Assembly: GCA_029573925.1 (NCBI GenBank)
Contig: JAKQBV010000621.1
Location: 1-6,612, forward strand
DNA length: 6,612 nt
Origin: a bacterium
Lineage (GTDB): Bacteria; UBP15; UBA6099
Reading direction: 5' to 3'
Positions 1 through 4,778 of the stretch are shown here, one piece after another. Under the pieces are notes generated by a model. It was not told the origin of the DNA. It made no database searches and saw nothing but the letters and a program-made list of their open reading frames with translations. Within the stretch, counting starts at the first letter, position 1; each line of letters opens with the position of its first letter. The position numbers were made by a program, and so were the translations under genes.

Positions 1-68
1 ACCATTACAAAACTGCTATCTATTTCCACTGCGGCGGTCTCGACCTGTATCCGAAAATTAATCCGTGA
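1..68 (+). CDS. Possible C-terminal end of a convergent plus-strand gene
   Basis: The frame from base 3 is open from the window edge to a TGA at 66-68 and reads HYKTAIYFHCGGLDLYPKINP. The residue mix looks protein-like, but 21 open codons can occur by chance. If real, it faces the leftward phage genes and would mark the edge of the phage late region. I cannot assign a function. Bases 69-120 show no gene. Confidence 0.22.
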   Translation, partial: HYKTAIYFHCGGLDLYPKINP

Positions 69-120
69 AAGGAATCTTCATGCGCTACCGGCCTGAACAC
101 TATATGTGGTACCTACCCAC

Positions 121-435
121 TCAAATCCCGGAAGCGCGCATTTTTTTGTAAGAAACAATTGAACCATTCCTCGATTGTTCCTTCGACAGTTTTTCCACTG
201 TATCCAACGCGCCGTATATCTTGTCACATTTTGCAGCGCCATTGATTGCGGGTTTAACTGTCCACCTCGGACCGAAATCAGAAATAACAATCGAACCGGC
301 AGCTCGAAAAAAACCCTTGGGCATTCTCGTCATGCTCAACACGCCGATCATGATGAACGTCTGCCACGCCGCCGCCGCCCAGACCGCCGCGAGCAAGAAA
401 GCAACCATAGTCTTTTTCAATCTTTTGCTTTTCAT
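121..435 (-). CDS. N-terminally membrane-anchored small protein (paralog 2, shorter)
   Basis: 104 aa from the ATG at 435, eleven bases after the stop of paralog 1. The frame also opens at a TTG (450), but the ATG aligns with the start of paralog 1. The site before it is weak: GAGAG at eight bases, overlapping the upstream stop codon, so translation may be coupled. Residues 1-8 (MKSKRLKK) are basic. Residues 14-32 are identical to paralog 1 (LLAAVWAAAAWQTFIMIGV). GPRWTVKxAI recurs at 55-64, followed by C70 at the same spacing. After residue 70 similarity fades, and the cysteine-rich tail of paralog 1 is absent. The gene ends soon after a run of seven A (141-147), where a slip would change the C-terminus. 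It may be a natural short form or a truncated copy. Function unknown; an exported or membrane-anchored location is inferred. Confidence 0.58.
   Translation of the reverse strand: MKSKRLKKTMVAFLLAAVWAAAAWQTFIMIGVLSMTRMPKGFFRAAGSIVISDFGPRWTVKPAINGAAKCDKIYGALDTVEKLSKEQSRNGSIVSYKKMRASGI
340..398 (-). repeat. Direct repeat, copy 2 (membrane-anchor coding segment)
   Basis: Second copy, in paralog 2, with 347-398 identical to 904-955 and one mismatch at 346. Outside these limits the two genes differ at most silent sites, so the repeat is sharply bounded. Recombination between copies would delete most of paralog 1 and fuse its start to the body of paralog 2. Confidence 0.95.
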
Positions 436-446
436 TCCTTTTGCTC

Positions 447-992
447 TCAACGAGGAGCTTCCTTTTTCGACAGCTTATGTTCACTCCATTCCCTGACTGA
501 ACCAAAAAGCGCTTTCACTTCCTCATCGTCCCTTGTCATACATTTATAAGCGCTGCATTGCTCGCATTCTGCCTTCGGGAGCCAGTAGCACAAACCGTCC
601 GGGTCGAAAGATGTTTTGGCAAAATCGTTTAGCTTAAAGATGAAATAACGCGCGTTGAATATCGGCGTTTTCTCATTAAGTATCAGTTTCACTATCATAT
701 CAATGTATTTCTTTTCATTCAGCGAACGTCTTTTGTGTAAATTGTCGACCGCCATAAATGCCTCGCAATCCGAAGGCGCACAATAAGAACTGGCGATGAT
801 GGCATGCTTCACAGTCCATCTAGGCCCATATTTTCCGACTATGGCCGATCCAATTTCCTGCGCCCCAATAACGCTTTTAGGATACCTCATGCCAATCACG
901 CCTATCATGATGAACGTCTGCCACGCCGCCGCCGCCCAGACCGCCGCGAGCAAGACCGCCACCGCCGCTTTTTTTATCTTTTTAACTTTCAT
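447..992 (-). CDS. N-terminally membrane-anchored, cysteine-containing exported protein (paralog 1)
   Basis: 181 aa from the ATG at 992; an in-frame ATG at 1004 is less likely because the Shine-Dalgarno lies over it. Residues 2-8 (KVKKIKK) are basic and 9-32 are hydrophobic, including LLAAVWAAAAWQTFIMIGV at 14-32. That is a signal-anchor, or an uncleaved signal, placing the rest outside the cytoplasm. The block GPRWTVKxAI (56-65) and C71 are shared with the next gene. The remainder is helical (ALNEKKYIDMIVKLIL region) and ends with a cysteine-rich patch, CYWLPKAECEQCSAYKC (135-151). Six cysteines (71, 76, 135, 143, 146, 151) could make three disulfides if exported. The body is AT-rich compared with the anchor and with the tail genes. 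I know no family. Position beyond the lysis genes suggests a moron, for example superinfection exclusion or host-envelope modification, but nothing in the sequence proves it. Confidence 0.65.
   Translation of the reverse strand: MKVKKIKKAAVAVLLAAVWAAAAWQTFIMIGVIGMRYPKSVIGAQEIGSAIVGKYGPRWTVKHAIIASSYCAPSDCEAFMAVDNLHKRRSLNEKKYIDMIVKLILNEKTPIFNARYFIFKLNDFAKTSFDPDGLCYWLPKAECEQCSAYKCMTRDDEEVKALFGSVREWSEHKLSKKEAPR
897..955 (-). repeat. Direct repeat, copy 1 (membrane-anchor coding segment)
   Basis: This segment of paralog 1 matches 340-398 at 58 of 59 bases, with 904-955 identical over 52 bases (the one mismatch is at 903). It encodes the core of the hydrophobic anchor. The copies are 557 bases apart in the same orientation. 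Confidence 0.95.
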
Positions 993-997
993 CTTCT

Positions 998-1002
998 CCT
1001 CC
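998..1002 (-). promoter_or_regulatory. Ribosome binding site that overlaps an upstream ATG and fixes the 181-aa start
   Basis: GGAGG on the minus strand lies five bases before the ATG at 992 and overlaps the in-frame ATG at 1004, which has no such site of its own. This puts the start at 992, giving MKVKKIKK. The paralog further left also begins MKxKxxKK, which agrees. Confidence 0.65.
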
Positions 1003-1020
1003 ATGTCGAACCACAGACAA

Positions 1021-1070
1021 AATTAAAACGAGGGCGCGCCCCCTTAGAGGCCCGCCCTTTTTTCTCTTTT
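1021..1070. terminator. Strong, probably bidirectional rho-independent terminator
   Basis: The 28-base core 1031-1058 folds into a stem of 12 pairs (one G-G mismatch, one G-U pair) with a four-base loop. On the minus strand it is followed by CGTTTTAATTTT, and on the plus strand by TTTTTCTCTTTT. It can therefore stop leftward transcription after the 266-aa gene and rightward transcription from the left. It separates that gene from the paralog pair further left. Those genes would need their own promoter or readthrough. Confidence 0.82.
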
Positions 1071-1106
1071 AATCAAACAAGCCATGATAACCTCGACGAT
1101 AAATCT

Positions 1107-1907
1107 TCACGGCGTCCAACCGAACTGTCTCGCTGTAACCGGATCCACGTAAGATGCTCCAAATGCGTTTACACAAAGAATGCTATTGCTAATCGTTATG
1201 CTAGCAAAACGTGATGAATCTAATATCTTAATTGCCCCCGCCGCGACTATCTTGCCAGTACCGGGCGCAAAAAACTTCTGACCGGGCAGTATTATCACTG
1301 CATCTGCGTCTTGCAGATACTTAGTGGACTTCTCTCCCGGATACAAGAAACACTTCTCGAATATTCCCTTGTAATTATTGCCTCCTATCAATACTCTTAC
1401 TGGACTATGATTGACGATAGTCCCAAATGCTATGCCAGTTTTTTTGAAAATAACATCCTTTATAGCATCTTTCGCTGATTTAGCGGTATTCTTCACTCCA
1501 CGCTCCGCACGCTCTTTAATATCCTTAAGAAAGTCTTTGGCCTTCGAGAGTTTCGCGTAGTCCGATTCAACAGACGCGCCGTCTCCGACTTCCTTTGTTC
1601 CGAGCGCGACAAGCAAGCCGGCGGCGGCCGCCGCTCTTTCGCTGAGTTTTCCGAGTATGTTCCCCGCTTCAATTATACTATTTCCCTCCGGGGCGAGGTC
1701 AAGCAACTCCGCCACTCCGTTGTTGCTTTCAGTCATCTCTTCAGCCGCCCGTCTTCTTTTGTCCGCTTCCATCGCTCCCCGCGCGTATCCGTCCGCGTCC
1801 TCGAAGTCTGCCCCAATCTCCGCGCAACATTTCATCGTTTCCAGTTCCATCTCGATTTCCCTAATCGCCGCTTCCGCTTTTGCCGCCGCTTTTAGCATCG
1901 TTCTCAT
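1107..1907 (-). CDS. Unknown two-part protein: helical N-terminus, beta-rich AT-rich C-terminus
   Basis: 266 aa from the ATG at 1907. The frame is open up to 2000, but those codons run through the hairpin, whereas AAAGGGAG sits seven bases before 1907. Residues 5-60 are charged, alanine/glutamate-rich helix (AAAKAEAAIREIEMELETMKCC, MEADKRRRAAEEM). Residues 84-103 (ILGKLSERAAAAAGLLVALG) contain a weakly hydrophobic helix. Residues 115-150 are lysine-rich helix. From about 157 the protein becomes beta-type: GIAFGTIVNHSPVRVLIGG, FLYPGEKSTKYLQDADAVIILPGQKFFAPGTGK, SRFASITISNSILCV. The sequence also turns AT-richer there. I recognise no family. The layout (helical stalk plus exchangeable beta domain) fits a secreted or virion-attached effector or adhesin, but this is only inference. 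A strong terminator follows. Confidence 0.6.
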   Translation of the reverse strand: MRTMLKAAAKAEAAIREIEMELETMKCCAEIGADFEDADGYARGAMEADKRRRAAEEMTESNNGVAELLDLAPEGNSIIEAGNILGKLSERAAAAAGLLVALGTKEVGDGASVESDYAKLSKAKDFLKDIKERAERGVKNTAKSAKDAIKDVIFKKTGIAFGTIVNHSPVRVLIGGNNYKGIFEKCFLYPGEKSTKYLQDADAVIILPGQKFFAPGTGKIVAAGAIKILDSSRFASITISNSILCVNAFGASYVDPVTARQFGWTP

Positions 1908-1914
1908 CGTCTTT

Positions 1915-1922
1915 CTCCCTTT
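1915..1922 (-). promoter_or_regulatory. Ribosome binding site fixing the 266-aa start
   Basis: The minus strand reads AAAGGGAG seven bases before the ATG at 1907. The longer open frame starting at 2000 has no comparable site, and its first 31 codons would lie across the hairpin at 1954-1979. The ATG at 1907 is therefore the better start. Confidence 0.6.
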
Positions 1923-1953
1923 CATATTATTGTTTTGCGGATTAGGAACGGTC

Positions 1954-1979
1954 GGGGGAGGGCGTTGCGCCCTTCCCCC
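1954..1979. terminator. GC-rich intergenic hairpin between the 131-aa and 266-aa genes
   Basis: An inverted repeat with arms 1954-1964 and 1968-1979 forms an 11-bp stem with one bulged base and a three-base loop. On the plus strand it is followed by GCCTTTTC, a short T-run. On the minus strand, where the genes run, the downstream sequence (GACCGTTCC) has no U-tract. For the genes it is therefore a poor intrinsic terminator. It may act as an mRNA-stabilising hairpin, a weak terminator or a plus-strand block. Confidence 0.5.
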
Positions 1980-2006
1980 GCCTTTTCTCGCGCGAGTCAT
2001 AAACCG

Positions 2007-2402
2007 TTAAAAGACTTTCTTCAGCCATTTGGCGGATTTGCGGGCGAGTTTAGCCGCCACTCCCGCCGGGTTCACTTCGATGTTGCCCTGACCGTCAATC
2101 TTAAATGTCGCGCCGTTTCGGGCGTCCTGCCCGGCGTTGACCAGCGCCGTGATTATGGGTTTTACGTCTTCGGCGTCGACTCCTTTGAGTTTGGACGCCG
2201 CAACCTCGGCGGCGCGGTCAATCTGCGGGATGTCGCCCGCTTTCGCTTTCAGAATGAAAGACCTCGCTTCCGCCAGCGCGGATTGCAGTTCGTCTGCCAC
2301 CATCGCTCCCCTGTCCCATCCGGCGAGCGACATCAGTTTCTTCGCCGCGATAATCGCGACGAGCGCGATCAGGGCGTAATCGTTCAATGTCAGGTTTTCC
2401 AT
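2007..2402 (-). CDS. Small membrane protein next to the endolysin, holin or spanin candidate
   Basis: 131 aa. AAAGGAG lies seven bases before the ATG. Residues 8-26 (DYALIALVAIIAAKKLMSL) are a short N-terminal hydrophobic segment followed by lysines, consistent with one membrane pass. Residues 34-93 are helical and alanine-rich (ADELQSALAEARSFILKAK, IDRAAEVAASKLKG). Residues 98-112 are a short polar stretch (ATFKIDGQGNIEVNP). The last 19 residues (AGVAAKLARKSAKWLKKVF) form a strongly cationic amphipathic helix. I do not recognise the family. One membrane pass, small size and position directly after the endolysin fit a single-pass holin (compare LL-H type) or an inner-membrane spanin, but no coiled coil or lipoprotein partner is obvious. 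The 82-base AT-rich gap upstream may hold its own promoter. Confidence 0.68.
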   Translation of the reverse strand: MENLTLNDYALIALVAIIAAKKLMSLAGWDRGAMVADELQSALAEARSFILKAKAGDIPQIDRAAEVAASKLKGVDAEDVKPIITALVNAGQDARNGATFKIDGQGNIEVNPAGVAAKLARKSAKWLKKVF

Positions 2403-2443
2403 GATATTTCTCCTTTGAGGTTTGGTTTGAATTCGAATCTTTC

Positions 2444-2470
2444 ATTATGATGCGGGGCATTTATCGGCAA
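2444..2470 (-). promoter_or_regulatory. Weak sigma70-like promoter candidate before the 131-aa gene
   Basis: In the AT-rich gap between the endolysin stop and the next ATG, the minus strand shows TTGCCG (2470-2465) and CATAAT (2449-2444). These match the consensus hexamers at 4 and 5 of 6 positions, but with a 15-base spacer, shorter than the preferred 17. It would allow separate expression of the membrane protein. AT-rich gaps often give such matches by chance. Confidence 0.22.
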
Positions 2471-2484
2471 AATAGTATTGAATG

Positions 2485-2841
2485 TCAGCCGCGCCAGCGC
2501 GCCAGACTGCCCCGAACGTCAATATGAGTGAAACCGGGATATCTGCCGACGCCGCCCCTGTCGCGGATAAGCGATTCGCAATAGTCCGCCACATCGGCTG
2601 CCGGGACGCCCTTCACGACGATATCCGCCGCTTTACCCGTCAGATGAAAGCTGTCTTCCCCCCCGCCGACCGCCCGGTTGTGTTTCGCGCATCGGCGCGC
2701 GGACGTCGCCGTCACCGGCGCTTTGAACTTCTCTCTTACGCATTCGAGCGCGTACAACAGTTCCGGGTCGATCCCGGACAGCCCGCAGCCGCACTTGCAG
2801 GCGAACTCCTCCTCGCTAAAGTTCGGGCTGATTTTCTTCAT
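2485..2841 (-). CDS. Endolysin, peptidase M15 family (zinc D,D- or L,D-peptidase of peptidoglycan)
   Basis: 118 aa, the usual size of single-domain phage M15_3 enzymes. The motif SFHLTGKAAD (residues 64-73) matches SxHxxGxAxD, giving zinc ligands H66 and D73. THIDVRG (105-111) supplies the third ligand H106 and the usual HxD/HxR segment. The N-terminus has FSEEEFACKCGCG (8-20) with a C-x-C-x-C cluster, and VTATSARRCAKHN (43-55) is the conserved strand/turn before the active site. No signal peptide is visible, so release to the cell wall would need a holin, and small membrane proteins lie on both sides. GGGAGG sits eight bases before the ATG. Role: cleaving peptide stems of peptidoglycan at lysis. 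The exact bond cut cannot be told from sequence. All metal residues are present, so it should be active. Confidence 0.9.
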   Translation of the reverse strand: MKKISPNFSEEEFACKCGCGLSGIDPELLYALECVREKFKAPVTATSARRCAKHNRAVGGGEDSFHLTGKAADIVVKGVPAADVADYCESLIRDRGGVGRYPGFTHIDVRGSLARWRG

Positions 2842-2887
2842 GGTCTTCGCCTCCCTCGCGCGGACATCGCCGCGCCATTCCGCCGCG

Positions 2888-3106
2888 TCATCTCAGGAAC
2901 ATCGCCGCGACGGCCACTATCGCCGGAGCCGCGCCCGCAGCCGCTCCGTACAGCCCCGCCTTCACCCTCAGCGCCGCAAGCTCCCCGTCTATCTCCCTGT
3001 GCCTTCCCCCGCACCCGATCTCCATCTCGTGCAGCCTGTACTCGATGCGTTCCAGCGATTCCCTAATCCATTCGATGTCCCTGTCCAATCCGTCAATGTC
3101 CGGCAT
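2888..3106 (-). CDS. Small coiled-coil, C-terminally membrane-anchored protein (XhlA-like, lysis-associated)
   Basis: 72 aa. Residues 1-48 are charged and helical with heptad-like spacing (DIEWIRESLERIEYRLHEME, then HREIDGELAALRVK). Residues 50-70 (AGLYGAAAGAAPAIVAVAAMF) form a single hydrophobic membrane segment ending in FLR. This soluble-helix-then-anchor layout and the length match XhlA/haemolysin-type proteins that assist holins. The start is preceded by AAAGGGGG at seven bases. It sits 33 bases after the tail gene and 46 bases before the endolysin gene, the usual place for a lysis partner. The family assignment rests on architecture, not on a diagnostic motif. It could also act as the holin itself. 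Confidence 0.65.
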   Translation of the reverse strand: MPDIDGLDRDIEWIRESLERIEYRLHEMEIGCGGRHREIDGELAALRVKAGLYGAAAGAAPAIVAVAAMFLR

Positions 3107-3139
3107 ATCCTCGCCCCCTTTCCGCCGCGCCCGCGCGCG

Positions 3140-3724
3140 TCACTCTATTTCCTCATAGCCGTTCAGCAACACGTCGATATCGAAGTCCGTCGCGCCGCCC
3201 AGCTTGATCTCCACTCTGAACTGCCTTCCGTCCAGAATCCTTATGGGAGTGGCGAACGCCGCCGACGTGTTGTTCGGAATCCCGAACGAGACAACCGCCA
3301 GCGTCTGGTCTGCGGTCGAGTCGATTATCGCCGCCTCGGCGGGGATGTGCTGAACCGCTATTTCTGCCGTCGCGTCTCCGTTCACCCTCAGAAAAATATC
3401 CGTTATGTAGAGATTGAACCCCGGAGAGGGAGCAAAGTCGTCCGACGCGGCGGCTGTCCATCCCGCTTCGACCTCGCCGAGAGGGATGAGCAGACATCCG
3501 CCCGGAAGATCGCACGTCGGGCGCGAAGGCACTCGCGAGCAGCGCAGCGCCCGGTCGCCGCCTGTGACTCCCGCCGTCCTCTCTCCGTCCGTCACCCGCG
3601 CGTATCCCGCCCTCGATTCGGCGTCCATCGCGGGCATGTCGTTCTCCCCGTCCGTGACCTTCACCTTTCCGAGCAGCCTTCCTAGGTTGTTCCTGATTTC
3701 CTGTATCTGAGCGATGATGAACAT
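3140..3724 (-). CDS. Probable phage tail/baseplate accessory protein with beta-rich C-terminus
   Basis: 194 aa. AAGGAGG lies five bases before the ATG and overlaps the stop of the upstream fibre-like gene, implying translational coupling. The N-terminus (residues 1-20, FIIAQIQEIRNNLGRLLGK) is a short amphipathic helix. Residues 21-57 contain the repeated element VTDGE (KVTDGENDMPAMD, ARVTDGERTAGVTGG), a style seen in small tail proteins. Residues 103-190 alternate in a beta pattern (FNLYITDIFLRVNGDATAEIAVQ, LAVVSFGIPNNTSAAF, RILDGRQFRVEIKLGG, DIDVLLNGYEE) and could form a jelly-roll-like domain. Three cysteines cluster at 62, 71 and 77. I do not recognise a specific family. Position and composition match the tail genes, so a virion role is the best guess. 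It could equally be a host-recognition cap. Confidence 0.62.
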   Translation of the reverse strand: MFIIAQIQEIRNNLGRLLGKVKVTDGENDMPAMDAESRAGYARVTDGERTAGVTGGDRALRCSRVPSRPTCDLPGGCLLIPLGEVEAGWTAAASDDFAPSPGFNLYITDIFLRVNGDATAEIAVQHIPAEAAIIDSTADQTLAVVSFGIPNNTSAAFATPIRILDGRQFRVEIKLGGATDFDIDVLLNGYEEIE

Positions 3725-3734
3725 GCGCGCCTCC

Positions 3735-4658
3735 TTATGAAATCTCCGAAATGATTGACGCCACTCTATGTTGCTGTGTCGCTATTGTTCTGACTATCGT
3801 CGCCACTGGCGCTCCCGAAGCGTCGTAAACCGAATGCGTGTAGCCTGACAGCAACCCTGCGGCGTCGTAGCCGAGAGTCCATCGGGCGGCGAGACGCTCC
3901 ATGCCTTCGTCCGCCCACAGCGTCGCCCCGGCGACGTATCCGGAAAAACCCGTAATCGAGCCGTCGTCGTCATAGCTGGGAACTAGGCAACCTTCCCGCT
4001 CGAAGCGGGCGCGGCTATGGCTCTTGAGAGCCGACGCCTCCCGCGCCGCCCACGGAACCGGGCCGGTCACGAACGCCGCCACCGAGCCGACGCCTGACGC
4101 CCTGCCTTCGAGCGCCACCGCGAACGCTCCCGCTTCGGTCGCTTCCGAAGCTCGCTCCGCTCGCCCGGCCTCCGCTGAAGCGACAAGGTAGTCGCCGGGA
4201 GCTATCGGAGCGGCGTCAGCGTCCGCCGTCACATCCATGCGTCCGCACAGGCACACTTCGCCCATCTCGCCGTCCGGCGTCGCGTCCGAAATCCCGTCCG
4301 GCGAGTCCGAGCACAATACTCCGAGCGCCGACACGTCTCCCGCTCCGGAGGCCGCGTCGAACGCGCCCCCAGCCGCGCCGTGAAGCGTCACGACGTCCCC
4401 GTGATTCATTCCCGCGCCGCTTCGGTTCGTCATCGCCGCCGTAGCCGCAACGTCCGGGGCAGCCGGGGCAATTTCCCCTCTCTCGTCGCGCGGCTCGTTG
4501 TCCGCTAGACGCAGTTCCGAAATCATCTGGTAAACCGCCTGAATCTGCGCTCTCAGCCCGGCAAGCGCGGTCTGCACCGCCGCCTCCGTCTCCGCGCGTC
4601 CGCTGTTGCGCGCGATCTGTTCGACCCGCGTCTCCTTCGTGATAAATCTTCTCGCCAT
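3735..4658 (-). CDS. Phage tail-fibre-like structural protein, YD-rich C-terminus
   Basis: 307 aa. The start is supported by GGAGGAGG eight bases before the ATG. Residues 8-52 (ETRVEQIARNSGRAETEAAV...QMISELRL) look like a coiled coil, as in trimeric fibres. Residues 80-200 form a beta-type domain: GDVVTLHGAAGGAF, DVSALGVLCSDSP, VCLCGRMDVTADA, PIAPGDYLVAS, GAFAVALEG. This is the layout common in phage fibre and decoration proteins, where a value is reset and then 'GDYL' recurs. Residues 228-292 carry repeated YD elements (SYDDDGSITGF, GYDAAGLLSGY, VYDASGAPVATIV) like those in Rhs/YD-repeat and some fibre proteins. The gene follows the large tail gene after a 120-base gap, and its stop codon merges with the next gene's Shine-Dalgarno (TAAGGAGG). 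Structural role likely; receptor binding is inference. Confidence 0.72.
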   Translation of the reverse strand: MARRFITKETRVEQIARNSGRAETEAAVQTALAGLRAQIQAVYQMISELRLADNEPRDERGEIAPAAPDVAATAAMTNRSGAGMNHGDVVTLHGAAGGAFDAASGAGDVSALGVLCSDSPDGISDATPDGEMGEVCLCGRMDVTADADAAPIAPGDYLVASAEAGRAERASEATEAGAFAVALEGRASGVGSVAAFVTGPVPWAAREASALKSHSRARFEREGCLVPSYDDDGSITGFSGYVAGATLWADEGMERLAARWTLGYDAAGLLSGYTHSVYDASGAPVATIVRTIATQQHRVASIISEIS

Positions 4659-4718
4659 TCGAACCGCCTCCTCCCGCGTTCGCGTTCAGCGTATTGTCAT
4701 ACGGCAAAATATCGTCCT

Positions 4719-4749
4719 GCGGCGGACCTCGCCGCGAACTCCCGTTCGC
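4719..4749. other. Pair of overlapping hairpins in the gap before the fibre-like gene
   Basis: Two inverted repeats adjoin: 4719-4735 (6-bp arms GCGGCG/CGCCGC, 5-base loop) and 4734-4749 (arms GCGAAC/GTTCGC, loop TCCC). They share two bases, so full forms of both are mutually exclusive. The 120-base gap 4659-4778 shows no convincing gene. On the plus strand a TTTTT run follows a few bases later; on the minus strand no U-tract follows. It may be an RNA processing or stability element, or chance in GC-rich DNA. Confidence 0.35.
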
Positions 4750-4778
4750 GCATTGTTTTTCTTGCGTGGTTGTTTCTC

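Noticed and set aside
1..120. tRNA or other structured RNA at the left edge
   Set aside because: I could not find a cloverleaf, a T-arm consensus or an extended hairpin on either strand.
175..549. Plus-strand frame over the paralogs (and its twin at 804-1214)
   Set aside because: Both share HADHDERLPRRRRPDRREQ-like text only because the repeat is present in both places; they are antisense to the anchor segment and have no ribosome binding site that I can see.
340..955. Repeats as part of a CRISPR array, mobile element ends or attachment sites
   Set aside because: There are only two copies, both in frame inside paralogous genes and 557 bases apart, with no terminal inverted repeats, spacers or integrase nearby.
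1908..2000. Thirty-one extra N-terminal codons for the 266-aa protein
   Set aside because: They cross the 1954-1979 hairpin, encode a proline/arginine-rich low-complexity stretch, and lack a ribosome binding site comparable to the one before 1907.
2678..3685. Plus-strand frame of 335 codons
   Set aside because: It spans three minus-strand genes with good ribosome binding sites and an intact M15 motif. Its product is arginine/proline/serine-rich, as expected for an antisense shadow in GC-rich DNA.
4216..4707. Minus-strand frame of 163 codons starting with a TTG, reading PYDNTLNANAGGGGSNG
   Set aside because: It overlaps the well-supported 307-aa gene. The GGGG run is only the Shine-Dalgarno GGAGGAGG read as codons, and the rest is the low-complexity out-of-frame product of a GC-rich gene.
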